Source of the DNA: an uncultured Flammeovirgaceae bacterium
GTDB lineage: Bacteria; Bacteroidota; Bacteroidia; Cytophagales; Cyclobacteriaceae
Direction: 5' to 3'
Length of the DNA stretch: 61,066 nt
NCBI GenBank assembly: GCA_937884755.1
Contig: CAKZYJ010000198.1
Span: 1-61,066, forward strand
Shown: positions 9,225 through 17,116 of the stretch, one piece after another
Numbering within the stretch: position 1 is the stretch's first letter
Layout: each line of letters opens with the position of its first letter
Notes under the pieces: generated by a model
The model's input: only the letters and a program-made list of their open reading frames with translations
What the model was told of the DNA's origin: nothing
Database searches by the model: none
Made by a program: the position numbers and the translations under genes

Positions 9225-10001
9225 ATGAAATGGTTGATCCGTTGGGCGATCCGATATATACCACGTAAGTATTTGCAGTCAATTAGCCAGCCGCTGCTCG
9301 GGGTAGCGGCTTTTTTTTATCGCGGAAATCGCTTATTCTGCCCAGTAGATGAGCGGGGCTACCGAAAATTTTTACCCTACGGCCGGATTGAAACCCGCCA
9401 AAATGCTCTTTGTCCCGGTTCATTGACACTGGAGCGTCACCGACTGCTATGGCTGTATTTACAAGACAGGACCGATTTCTTCAATAAACCTAAAAAACTA
9501 CTGCACGTAGCTCCCGAAATCTGCTACATTCCGAAGTTCTCAGCCATGAAATCGCTAGACTACACAACGGCTGATCTGGATTCACCCTGGGCGGATATTA
9601 AAATGGATTTGCACGACGTACCGTTTGGCGATAATTCGTTTGATGTGGTGATCTGCAACCACGTGATGGAGCACGTAACCGACGATATTCGCTGTATGAG
9701 TGAGATTTATCGGGTGCTGAAGCCGGTTGGTTGGGCGATTAATCAGTCTCCTACCTACGATATTCCGGTCACTCAGGAAGACCCTTCGGTAACTGACCCT
9801 AAAGAGCGGGAGCGGCTCTACGGACAAGATGACCACGTACGCCGCTACGGCCACGATTACGGTTCCCGACTACAGCAAGCCGGATTTGACGTAACCGAAG
9901 ACGACTACGTAGAGCGTTTTTCTCCCGAACAAATCCAACGCTACGCCTTGTTAGACGATGAGATTATTTACTTTTGCCGAAAGAAAGAAGTTGGAAGCTA
10001 G
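9225..10001 (+). CDS. Class I SAM-dependent methyltransferase in the sugar cluster
   Basis: 258 residues. A hydrophobic basic N-terminus (WLIRWAIRYIPRKYLQSI) precedes a segment PGSLTLERHRLLWLYL, then a methyltransferase core: LLHVAPE replaces the usual glycine-rich motif I, DYTTADLD is the strand-2 segment, and FDVVICNHVMEHV is a clear post-motif. It is of the Methyltransf_11 type. Position at the head of the nucleotide-sugar genes suggests it methylates a sugar or lipid carrier intermediate, but that is inference from context. About 70 bases of repeat-like sequence separate it from rfbF. Confidence 0.8.
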   Translation: MKWLIRWAIRYIPRKYLQSISQPLLGVAAFFYRGNRLFCPVDERGYRKFLPYGRIETRQNALCPGSLTLERHRLLWLYLQDRTDFFNKPKKLLHVAPEICYIPKFSAMKSLDYTTADLDSPWADIKMDLHDVPFGDNSFDVVICNHVMEHVTDDIRCMSEIYRVLKPVGWAINQSPTYDIPVTQEDPSVTDPKERERLYGQDDHVRRYGHDYGSRLQQAGFDVTEDDYVERFSPEQIQRYALLDDEIIYFCRKKEVGS

Positions 10002-10026
10002 AAAACGGAAGTCTGAAGTGATGACA

Positions 10027-10073
10027 ATTTAACAGTCAGCAATAGAGCCATTGAACAATCGAACTATTGACCC
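10027..10073 (+). repeat. Intergenic repeat, AATCGAACAAT family, copy 1
   Basis: The stretch before rfbF contains AATTTAACA, GCAATAGAGCCATT and GAACAATCGAACTATTGA, ending directly at the start codon. Similar words in changed order occur before rfbC (13396–13437) and the phzF-like gene (25231–25257). The role is unknown. Confidence 0.6.
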
Positions 10074-10847
10074 ATGAAAGTACTCATTTTAGCCGGAGGA
10101 TTCGGTACTCGACTGAGCGAAGAAACCCACACCATTCCCAAACCGATGGTGGAGATTGGTGGGCGTCCCATTCTGTGGCATATCATGAAAATCTACTCCA
10201 GTTTCGGTTTCAACGACTTCATCATTCTACTGGGCTACAAGGGCTACGTGATTAAAGAATACTTCGCTAATTATTTTTTGCACCAAAACGATGTCACTAT
10301 CGATATTGCCCACAATCGGGTAGAATCGCACAGCCAGCACGATGCTGAACCCTGGAAGGTTACCCTAATTAATACCGGACTCAACACCATGACGGGTGGA
10401 CGGCTCAAACGAGCCAAGCCCTACCTGAACGACGAACCCTTTATGTTTACTTACGGCGACGGAGTATCGAATGTAAATATCAAAGAATTAGCCAGCTTCC
10501 ACCAAAATCACGGCAAGTTAGTTACTATGACGGCAGTGCAGCCCGAAGGTCGGTTTGGAGCCATGAAATTCGGCGAAAACCAATTAGTACAGAGCTTTGA
10601 AGAAAAACCCGAAGGCGAAGGCGGTTGGATTAACGGCGGCTTCTTCGTCTGCCAGCCTGAAGCCTTGAATTACATTGAAGGTGACCATATTATGTTTGAG
10701 CGGGAGCCTATGCATCAGATAGTAAACGATGGGCAATTGGTAGCTTACAAACACCATCAGTTCTGGCAGTGTATGGATACGCTGCGCGACAAGCGTATGC
10801 TGGAAACGATGTGGAGTGAAGGGCAACCCCGCTGGAAAATCTGGTAA
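10074..10847 (+). CDS. rfbF: Glucose-1-phosphate cytidylyltransferase
   Basis: 257 residues, the normal length for RfbF. It makes CDP-glucose from CTP and glucose-1-phosphate, the first step to CDP-linked dideoxy or branched sugars of surface polysaccharides. The nucleotide-binding loop AGGFGTRLSEET (7–18), KPMVEIGGRP (23–32) and the FMFTYGDGVSNV motif (about 123–134) with the metal-binding Asp are all present, and the C-terminal YKHHQFWQCMDTLRDK segment is typical of this subfamily. It is 3 bases from the next SDR gene and clearly in an operon with it. The usual partner, CDP-glucose 4,6-dehydratase (RfbG), is not adjacent. Confidence 0.93.
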   Translation: MKVLILAGGFGTRLSEETHTIPKPMVEIGGRPILWHIMKIYSSFGFNDFIILLGYKGYVIKEYFANYFLHQNDVTIDIAHNRVESHSQHDAEPWKVTLINTGLNTMTGGRLKRAKPYLNDEPFMFTYGDGVSNVNIKELASFHQNHGKLVTMTAVQPEGRFGAMKFGENQLVQSFEEKPEGEGGWINGGFFVCQPEALNYIEGDHIMFEREPMHQIVNDGQLVAYKHHQFWQCMDTLRDKRMLETMWSEGQPRWKIW

Positions 10848-10850
10848 TTC

Positions 10851-11798
10851 ATGAAAAAACTATTAATCACTGGCGGATTAGGAAACCTAGGAAGTTGGTT
10901 AACCGACTACTTCGCTCAGCAGTCCGATTACGAAGTTTATGTACTCACTAGCCGCCAACGGTCTATTTTGACTGAGGCTAAGTTTCAGTTGATTACCTGC
11001 GACATTTCAAGTGCTGAGCAGGTAGAAAATGTGCTATCATCACAGCAGTTCGATGCAGTCATCCATACCGCCAGTGTAAACGATTATTTTAAACCCAACT
11101 TTGTCCAGGATGCCTTACTGGTAAACGCGCTAGGAACTCGCAACCTGCTGGAGCATTTTTCTGGCTACTCCGAAACTAAGCCGCATTTCATATATTTTTC
11201 AACTTTTCAAATTTATGGTCGCCGTAGCGGATTGATTACCGAAGACCTACTCCCCGAACCAAAAAACGACTATGGCAGCACGCATCTGTTTGCTGAGTAC
11301 TACGTGAAGCAGTTTCACGCCAACCAACAGCTACCGTATACCACCTTTCGGCTCACTAACAGCTACGGTTGTCCCAAAGACTACGATTCTTCCAAGTGGT
11401 ATCTGGTGCTAAACGATCTGGCTCGCATGGCAGCTACGGAAGAGAAGATTGTACTAAAATCTAACGGTAAAGCCACTCGCGATTTTATCTGGATGGGCGA
11501 CGTTTGCCGCATCGTAGATCAGGTGTTAAAGCTACCCCAAGCCCCCAATGATACGTTTAATATTTGCGGGGAGCAGACATTTTCTATGCTAGACGTAGCT
11601 CAGGAGGTGCAAACTGCTTACCAGAAGGAATACGGAAAGCAACTGTCCATTATAACGAATGAGCAGGACACGACACAGTATCCCGATGACTTGCGGGTGA
11701 GTGCCGAAAAACTCAAATCGGTGGTGAACTATTCGCTGACGCAGCGTTTTCAGGAAGAGGCTACCACTATTTTTTACATGCTAAAGAATAAACCATGA
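10851..11798 (+). CDS. NAD-dependent epimerase/dehydratase (extended SDR) with Tyr-x3-His
   Basis: 315 residues. The Rossmann motif TGGLGNLG (7–14) and the catalytic-type S117/T118 are present, but the YxxxK motif reads Y141-G-S-T-H145, with His where the catalytic Lys should be. This is confirmed at codon level (tat ggc agc acg cat). The C-terminal substrate domain is intact. By context it acts on a CDP- or other nucleotide-linked hexose made by RfbF. The stop overlaps the start of the next SDR (ATGA overlap), so the pair is translationally coupled. The exact reaction cannot be inferred. Confidence 0.85.
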   Translation: MKKLLITGGLGNLGSWLTDYFAQQSDYEVYVLTSRQRSILTEAKFQLITCDISSAEQVENVLSSQQFDAVIHTASVNDYFKPNFVQDALLVNALGTRNLLEHFSGYSETKPHFIYFSTFQIYGRRSGLITEDLLPEPKNDYGSTHLFAEYYVKQFHANQQLPYTTFRLTNSYGCPKDYDSSKWYLVLNDLARMAATEEKIVLKSNGKATRDFIWMGDVCRIVDQVLKLPQAPNDTFNICGEQTFSMLDVAQEVQTAYQKEYGKQLSIITNEQDTTQYPDDLRVSAEKLKSVVNYSLTQRFQEEATTIFYMLKNKP

Positions 11799-12793
11799 AC
11801 GTACTGGTCACTGGCCATAAAGGATATATCGGCGCACATTTAGTACCCCTGTTAATTGAAAAGGGACATACCGTCACCGGCTGCGATATTAACCTCTACG
11901 AAGGCACGGGTTGGGAAGATGTGGTGAAGCCCCAACAGGAGTGGATACGCGATGTGCGCAATCTGACGGTAGAAGACTTACGCGGCCATGATGCGGTAAT
12001 GCACCTGGCCGCACTCTCTAACGACCCGATGGGTGACGTAAATGAAGAACTTACTTATCAGATTAACCTGGAAGGTTCAGTGCGATTGGCCGAACTGGCA
12101 AAAGAGGCCGGAGTGCTCCGCTTCCTGTTTGCTAGTAGCTGCTCTATCTACGGCAAGGGAGCCAAATTGGATATGGACGAAAGCGATCCGGTGAATCCAC
12201 TAACGGCTTACGCTAAATCCAAGATTGAATCTGAGAAGCGCATCTCTGCGCTAGCTGACGATACTTTCTCGCCTACCTTTCTGCGCAACGCTACTGCCTA
12301 CGGTCACTCGCCCATGTTCCGTATCGACTTGGTGGTAAACAACCTACTGGCCTGCGCAGTGGCAAAAGGCAATATCGCCATCAAAAGTGACGGTTCGCCC
12401 TGGCGCCCGCTCATTCACTGCAAAGACATCGCCCATGCCTTCGTGGCCCTGGCCGAAGCTGCACGCGACAAAGTGCATAACCTGATTGTGAATGTGGGTG
12501 GCAACGAGGAGAACTTTCAGGTGAAAGACGTGGCCGATGAAGTGCAGAAACTGCTACCCGAAGCCGAGATCGTTTACACCGGTGAGGTAGGTGAAGACCC
12601 CCGCAACTATAAAGTCAACTTTGATTTACTCAACTCCGTCTTGCCGAACTTTCAACTGGAATACACCCTACAAAAAGGTATGCAGGAGCTACACCAAAAA
12701 CTCACCGAACACCAGTTCAGCGAGCAGGATTTTGACGGCGACCAGTGCGTCCGCCTCCGTACGCTCAGGCATCGTCTGGATTTGATTCAGTGA
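11795..12793 (+). CDS. NAD-dependent epimerase/dehydratase (extended SDR)
   Basis: 332 residues. The NAD-binding motif is TGHKGYIG (6–13), catalytic Ser115 lies in FASSCSIYG, and Y139-A-K-S-K143 is the intact YxxxK. The C-terminal tail FDGDQCVRLRTLRHRLDLIQ is a signature of a group of sugar-nucleotide epimerases/reductases found in polysaccharide loci, often next to methyltransferases and cytidylyltransferases. It overlaps the previous SDR gene by four bases and is followed immediately by a GNAT gene. It probably acts on the same nucleotide sugar as its neighbour; the precise step is not clear. Confidence 0.88.
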   Translation: MNVLVTGHKGYIGAHLVPLLIEKGHTVTGCDINLYEGTGWEDVVKPQQEWIRDVRNLTVEDLRGHDAVMHLAALSNDPMGDVNEELTYQINLEGSVRLAELAKEAGVLRFLFASSCSIYGKGAKLDMDESDPVNPLTAYAKSKIESEKRISALADDTFSPTFLRNATAYGHSPMFRIDLVVNNLLACAVAKGNIAIKSDGSPWRPLIHCKDIAHAFVALAEAARDKVHNLIVNVGGNEENFQVKDVADEVQKLLPEAEIVYTGEVGEDPRNYKVNFDLLNSVLPNFQLEYTLQKGMQELHQKLTEHQFSEQDFDGDQCVRLRTLRHRLDLIQ

Positions 12794-12794
12794 T

Positions 12795-13391
12795 ATGTCT
12801 TCATCCAAGAATCAGCAACTCAGATTAACTACCAACCGGCTTCAGCTAAAAATCATCACCCGGGATGACCTGGATGATATTCATCATCTGCACTCTTTGC
12901 CGGAAACTGATCGGTACAATACGCTGGGAATTCCCGAAAACAAAACGGTTACCGAGGCTATTGTACAGCAGTGGCTCCGTCAACAACAAGCTGAACCTAA
13001 CCAGCACTTTACCTGGCGAATTGCTGATAAAGCCACTCAGCAGTTTATTGGGTTAATTGCCCTACATCTGGGAGAAGAGCGATTTAAGTCGGGGGAAGTT
13101 TGGTATAAGCTGATTCTGGCACGCTGGGGGCAAGGTTTAGCCACTGAAGCCCTCAACGCGATTCTAAAATTTAGCTTTGAAGAATTACATTTACACCGGG
13201 TAGGGGCGGGCTGCGCAACCGAAAACCTAGCTTCTATGCGTGTGTTAGAAAAAGTCGGTATGCAGCGGGAAGGCAGCAAACGAAAGGTGTTACCCATCCG
13301 GGGCCAGTGGGTAGACAACTACGAATATGCTATTTTAGAAGAAGAATGGAACACAATTAACAATGTGCAATCAATGACTAATGACCAGTGA
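12795..13391 (+). CDS. GNAT N-acetyltransferase, RimJ/RimL type
   Basis: 198 residues. The pattern LRLTTNRLQLKIITRDDLDD, then GEVWYKLILARWGQGLATEAL (acetyl-CoA pyrophosphate loop) and NLASMRVLEKVGMQREG is the classic Acetyltransf_3 arrangement. Family members acetylate protein N-termini, sugars or small amines. Starting one base after the SDR stop, it is probably part of the sugar operon, where N-acetylation of an amino sugar is possible but not shown. The last ten codons (NNVQSMTNDQ) run into the intergenic repeat that contains GACTAATGAC, so the tail looks repeat-derived. Confidence 0.87.
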   Translation: MSSSKNQQLRLTTNRLQLKIITRDDLDDIHHLHSLPETDRYNTLGIPENKTVTEAIVQQWLRQQQAEPNQHFTWRIADKATQQFIGLIALHLGEERFKSGEVWYKLILARWGQGLATEALNAILKFSFEELHLHRVGAGCATENLASMRVLEKVGMQREGSKRKVLPIRGQWVDNYEYAILEEEWNTINNVQSMTNDQ

Positions 13392-13437
13392 CTATATTTA
13401 ACAATTGAGCAATCGAACAATAGAGCCATCGAGCATA
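13374..13437 (+). repeat. Intergenic repeat words before rfbC (families A and B), copy 2
   Basis: CAATGACTAATGACCAGTGAC (13371 onward) is followed by ATTTAACAATTGAGCAATCG and AACAATAGAGCCATCGAG, ending three bases before the rfbC ATG. It shares words with 10027–10073 and 25190–25257. The start overlaps the 3' end of the GNAT gene. Confidence 0.6.
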
Positions 13438-13967
13438 TGATCTTTACCGAAACTAAATTATCCGGAGCTTATATTATTGATTTAAAGAAAATTGAGGACG
13501 AGCGCGGCTTCTTTTCCCGAGCATTTTGCGCGAATGAATTCCGTGAGCACGGTCTAAATCCGACGGTGGCTCAGTGTAACCTATCATTATCCAAACAGAA
13601 GCACACGTTACGAGGCTTTCACTATCAAGTGGAAGGGGCTGAGGAGGCCAAGACTGTTCGCTGCATTCGGGGTAGTATTTTGGATGTGATTATTGACTTG
13701 CGGAAAGATTCGCCCACTTACTGTCAGCACGTGGCGGTAGAGTTATCGGCCGAAAATCACCGAGCGCTGTACGTACCCGAACATTTTGCCCACTCGTTCA
13801 TCACGCTGGAAGACGACTGCGAGGTATTTTATCAAGTGTCTGAATTCTATGCTCCGGGCAAAGAGCGCGGTATCCGCTGGAACGACCCTAGGTTTAACGT
13901 GAACTGGCCGACCCAGCAACCTATTGTATCGGAGAAGGATGCCAACCATCCTGACTTTCAGCCCTAA
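13437..13967 (+). CDS. rfbC: dTDP-4-dehydrorhamnose 3,5-epimerase family protein
   Basis: 176 residues, normal for RfbC/RmlC cupins. The opening DERGFFSRAFCANEF, the catalytic His62 in LRGFHYQ, the motif RCIRGSILDVIIDLR (75–89), the AHSFITLED segment and the FYQVSEFYAP stretch (131–140) with the active-site Tyr are all present. The enzyme epimerises a 4-keto-6-deoxyhexose linked to a nucleotide at C3 and C5. RfbA, RfbB and RfbD are not nearby, so it may act on dTDP-sugar made elsewhere or on a CDP-linked 4-keto sugar from this operon. Convergent with the glycosyltransferase gene that follows. Confidence 0.9.
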   Translation: MIFTETKLSGAYIIDLKKIEDERGFFSRAFCANEFREHGLNPTVAQCNLSLSKQKHTLRGFHYQVEGAEEAKTVRCIRGSILDVIIDLRKDSPTYCQHVAVELSAENHRALYVPEHFAHSFITLEDDCEVFYQVSEFYAPGKERGIRWNDPRFNVNWPTQQPIVSEKDANHPDFQP

Positions 13968-14015
13968 AAAAAGCGGTTTCAGTGACACAACTTTCCCTAC
14001 TCCAAACTTTTTTCT

Positions 14016-15002
14016 CTACTGATGCGCCTGAACCGGCTGGGTGTAGGGTTCCCGCTGCTGTAGCTGGTACTTTACCAGGCCATAGCCGTAGCCCAAAAAA
14101 ACGGTAAAAGCCGTGAAGATGCTTAGCACCCCTACCCCTACTGAACGGTAGCGGATACTTCCTTCCAGAAATACAGCAAAGGCGTAAACCGCTAAGGCTA
14201 ACGCCGTCAATTTGCCCAGCGGTGGAGCAATCACTAGCAGCACCAGCATCAGTAGTAGATAAGCATAAAAAGCCAGCGGAAACAGGTGAATTAACTTCAG
14301 ACTACCTGGGAATAAGCGCGCTAGGTTAATGCGGGATTTGCCAAACCACACCATCTGCTGCCAGAAGCCCGAAAGACTTCGCTTACGTTTATGGTAGACA
14401 TAAGCCTCCGGAATAAGCCCCACTCTAAAGCCCTGCTCCAGCATCCGAATGCTCAGATCAATATCTTCCCCGCAGTTGGGCAAGCGGTAGCCGCCCGTAG
14501 CCTCGTATACCTGCCGCGAAAAACCCATATTAAAGCTACGCGGAAAGTACTTACCCGCCGAGCGTTTCTTCCCTCTGGTTCCGCCCGTAGTCAGTAAGGA
14601 AGTCAGCGCAAAGTCTACCGCCTTTTGTACCAGAGTGAAGGACGAGTGCGCCCGATCCGGACCGCCAAACGCATCCAGTTGCTGCTGCTGAATACCCTGG
14701 TGTACGTGGAGTAGATAGTCAGCTGGAATAATGATATCCGAATCCAGAATGATGAAGTAATCGCCCTTGGCCTGCCTCATACCGTGGTTGCGGGAAAAAC
14801 CCTGGCCGTGATTTCCGGTGGGAGCGTAGCGAATATCCAGTTGATCCTGAAATTCGGCTACTACTTCGTCTGACTTCACAGTAGACCCGCTTTCTACTAC
14901 AATTACTTCAAACTGGGTGTAGGTCTGTTGGACTAAACCTTCCAGTACTTCCCGGATGTCTTCGGGGCGGTTATATACCGGAATAATCAGCGAATAGAAC
15001 AT
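14016..15002 (-). CDS. Family 2 glycosyltransferase with C-terminal membrane helices
   Basis: 328 residues. The GT2 core begins MFYSLIIPVYNRPEDIREVL, with the metal/nucleotide-binding ILDSDIIIP (about 90–98) and the acceptor/catalytic LPNCGEDIDLSIRML. Three hydrophobic segments follow at about 235–310, so the enzyme is a membrane-bound transferase facing the cytoplasm. It likely adds a sugar to a lipid-linked precursor of surface glycan. Its start lies 2 bases after the stop of the upstream glycosyltransferase, giving a tight operon. Confidence 0.88.
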   Translation of the reverse strand: MFYSLIIPVYNRPEDIREVLEGLVQQTYTQFEVIVVESGSTVKSDEVVAEFQDQLDIRYAPTGNHGQGFSRNHGMRQAKGDYFIILDSDIIIPADYLLHVHQGIQQQQLDAFGGPDRAHSSFTLVQKAVDFALTSLLTTGGTRGKKRSAGKYFPRSFNMGFSRQVYEATGGYRLPNCGEDIDLSIRMLEQGFRVGLIPEAYVYHKRKRSLSGFWQQMVWFGKSRINLARLFPGSLKLIHLFPLAFYAYLLLMLVLLVIAPPLGKLTALALAVYAFAVFLEGSIRYRSVGVGVLSIFTAFTVFLGYGYGLVKYQLQQREPYTQPVQAHQ

Positions 15003-15004
15003 GG

Positions 15005-15985
15005 TTACACCATTTTGCTTTCCGCCTGACGAGTGGTGGTTTCAGCAATCAGGTAATCATTTTTCTTATCCGAATAGATGGTAACCATTTCGCCTAAGAA
15101 ACCCGCCAGAAACAATTGTACGCCGATTACCAGCGCAATTAACGCCAGATAGAATAGCGGCTGATCAGTAACTTCTCGCACCCGCAACTGATTATGTATC
15201 CGGTATATCTTATCGAAAATCAGCCAGACCGTCACCACCAAGCCAAACAGAAACGAGAGTGAACCCAGAGTGCCAAAAAAGTGCATGGGGCGCTTTTTGA
15301 AGCGGGACACAAAGTTGATGGATAGCAGATCAAGAAAGCCGAAGATAAAGCGCTCCAGGCCAAACTTAGTGGTACCGTATTTTCGGGCGCGATGTTCAAC
15401 CACTTTTTCGCCTATTTTTGAGTAGCCGTTGCCCTTGGCAATGAAGGGTATGTAGCGGTGCATTTCGCCGTATACCTCCACACTTTTTATAACTTTATTC
15501 TTGTAAGCCTTCAGCCCGCAGTTAAAATCATGCAGTTTAATACCCGAAAAAACCCGGGCAAAGTAGTTATACACCTTAGAGGGAATCGTTTTACTAATGG
15601 GGTCGTGTCGCTTTTTTTTCCAGCCCGAAACCAGATCGTAGTCTTGCTCCTGAATCATGGCGTATAGTTCTGGTATTTCGTCGGGGCTATCTTGTAAATC
15701 AGCATCCATGGTAATTACCACCTCGCCTTGGGCGTGGGTAAATCCAGTTTGCAGCGCCGCCGACTTTCCATAGTTACGATTCAAACGTAGGCCCTGCACA
15801 TTAGGGTTAGCTTCGGCAAGCTCCAGAATTACCTCCCAGGAGTGATCCCGGCTACCGTCGTCTACCAGCAGCACTTCGTAGCGAAAGCCGTGATTATCCA
15901 TCACCTGAGCAATCCAGTCACATAACTCTACCAGTGACTCCTCTTCATTATACAGCGGAACAACTACGGATAGGTCTTTCTTCAT
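15005..15985 (-). CDS. Family 2 glycosyltransferase (dolichol-phosphate mannosyltransferase/GtrB-like)
   Basis: 326 residues. The N-terminus LSVVVPLYNEEESLVELCDW, the DAD-type motif TMDADLQDSPDEIPEL (about 92–107), LVSGWKKKRHD and HDFNCGLKAYK are signatures of DPMS-like GT2 enzymes that move a hexose from a nucleotide donor to polyprenyl phosphate. Two membrane helices (about 235–257 and 280–305) end the protein, as in GtrB/ArnC relatives. It overlaps by one base with the DUF4199 gene upstream and precedes the second GT2 gene. Confidence 0.9.
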   Translation of the reverse strand: MKKDLSVVVPLYNEEESLVELCDWIAQVMDNHGFRYEVLLVDDGSRDHSWEVILELAEANPNVQGLRLNRNYGKSAALQTGFTHAQGEVVITMDADLQDSPDEIPELYAMIQEQDYDLVSGWKKKRHDPISKTIPSKVYNYFARVFSGIKLHDFNCGLKAYKNKVIKSVEVYGEMHRYIPFIAKGNGYSKIGEKVVEHRARKYGTTKFGLERFIFGFLDLLSINFVSRFKKRPMHFFGTLGSLSFLFGLVVTVWLIFDKIYRIHNQLRVREVTDQPLFYLALIALVIGVQLFLAGFLGEMVTIYSDKKNDYLIAETTTRQAESKMV

Positions 15986-16500
15986 TAATCAAATTCCGGT
16001 TCTTTCTTCTTAACGATAGCCGCAATAATTAGTGCAATGATTGCACCACCAACAAGACTATAAAGATAACCCATCAGTAGGGTTTGAGTTCCAAAAGTAT
16101 CCTGACCCTCAAGATTGGCTACCGCTTCATCAATCACTTGGTCATCTGCCCCAAAATTCTCCAGCATACCTACGGTTCGATTAATGACACTTTCAGAAAT
16201 CGTTTCTTTTAAGCTTGGGTCAATAACGTTGAATTGAATAATACTGTATACCGTAGATATTGCCGAGCCAATAGCGATAATAATCAGGGTAGAGACAAAA
16301 GCATTTTTAAAGCTCAGATACCCACCCTGTTGTTTACGTAGTTCAATCCCAGCTATCACCATTATGGCAATATTGATTAGCAGGCTCAGTATCTGAAACC
16401 AGGTGGCCACCATCAAGGTAGGGTCAATCATAACAATAGACAGGGTGAGGGCTATACTGATGAATCCCAGAAACAGGCCGTATTTTAGGTTATGGCTCAT
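15985..16500 (-). CDS. DUF4199 membrane protein
   Basis: 171 residues with four hydrophobic helices (about 7–24, 33–50, 67–90 and 143–163), a KQQGGYLSFKNAFVSTLII segment after helix two, and a charged extracytoplasmic stretch between helices three and four. This layout and the GYLSFKNAF motif identify DUF4199, a family of unknown function almost limited to Bacteroidota and often found beside GT2 genes. The stop and the start of the next gene overlap at one base. Confidence 0.85.
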   Translation of the reverse strand: MSHNLKYGLFLGFISIALTLSIVMIDPTLMVATWFQILSLLINIAIMVIAGIELRKQQGGYLSFKNAFVSTLIIIAIGSAISTVYSIIQFNVIDPSLKETISESVINRTVGMLENFGADDQVIDEAVANLEGQDTFGTQTLLMGYLYSLVGGAIIALIIAAIVKKKEPEFD

Positions 16501-16546
16501 AGGAAGAAAAAGTTAGTATTGTATTAGTGTACAAAGATACGATAAC

Positions 16547-17116
16547 TTACGGGTTCGGGGTGCTTCGAGCGCGTAAAGATGAAATGATACTAAGCGCTAA
16601 GGCGATAGTAACCGTAAGAAAAAACCCGAGCAACAGCTTCTTCAGAAAATCATCCAGTGCAATCTCCTCGGCGGAAGTAGCTAGTACCATTTCTTTGGTT
16701 TGCCGATAGCGTTCTTCGCTAAACTGCTCGATAAACCCTTCCCGGTTTCCTTCCAGCGTTTGCAGTGACATTTCGCGGTACGACTCAACCAGACTCATAT
16801 CTACCTGCATCACGATCAGTGCTACTACCAAAGTAAGAATGCAGATAGTGCCGTATACGAGGATGCCCAGCACTAGGCCCTGCCAGAACTTCCATTTCCC
16901 CACCAGATGATAACGGCGAAACTCCACCGTGGCCAGCAGCGGAAAAAAAAGAAACAAAACAATATAGGCAACCAGCTTAGGCCCCGTCCAGATCAGCGGA
17001 TTTTCACCCAGAGCTTGCATCGCGAAGAATAAACCGATGGCAATTACGCTACCCACTAACCCAAACTTCAGGCCGGTTTGTAGCAGAGCGCGCCCGGAAT
17101 GCCCCAAATTAGCCAT
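16547..17116 (-). CDS. DUF4199 membrane protein (second paralog)
   Basis: 189 residues from the ATG at 17116, which overlaps the stop of the upstream dihydroorotase-like gene in an ATGGCTAA arrangement, so I take this coupled start rather than one 24 bases upstream. Four hydrophobic helices (about 16–33, 45–62, 80–103 and 155–180) and the YHLVGKWKFWQGLVLG segment between helices two and three match DUF4199. The function is unknown. Tandem with another DUF4199 gene and followed by GT2 genes. Confidence 0.82.
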   Translation of the reverse strand: MANLGHSGRALLQTGLKFGLVGSVIAIGLFFAMQALGENPLIWTGPKLVAYIVLFLFFPLLATVEFRRYHLVGKWKFWQGLVLGILVYGTICILTLVVALIVMQVDMSLVESYREMSLQTLEGNREGFIEQFSEERYRQTKEMVLATSAEEIALDDFLKKLLLGFFLTVTIALALSIISSLRARSTPNP

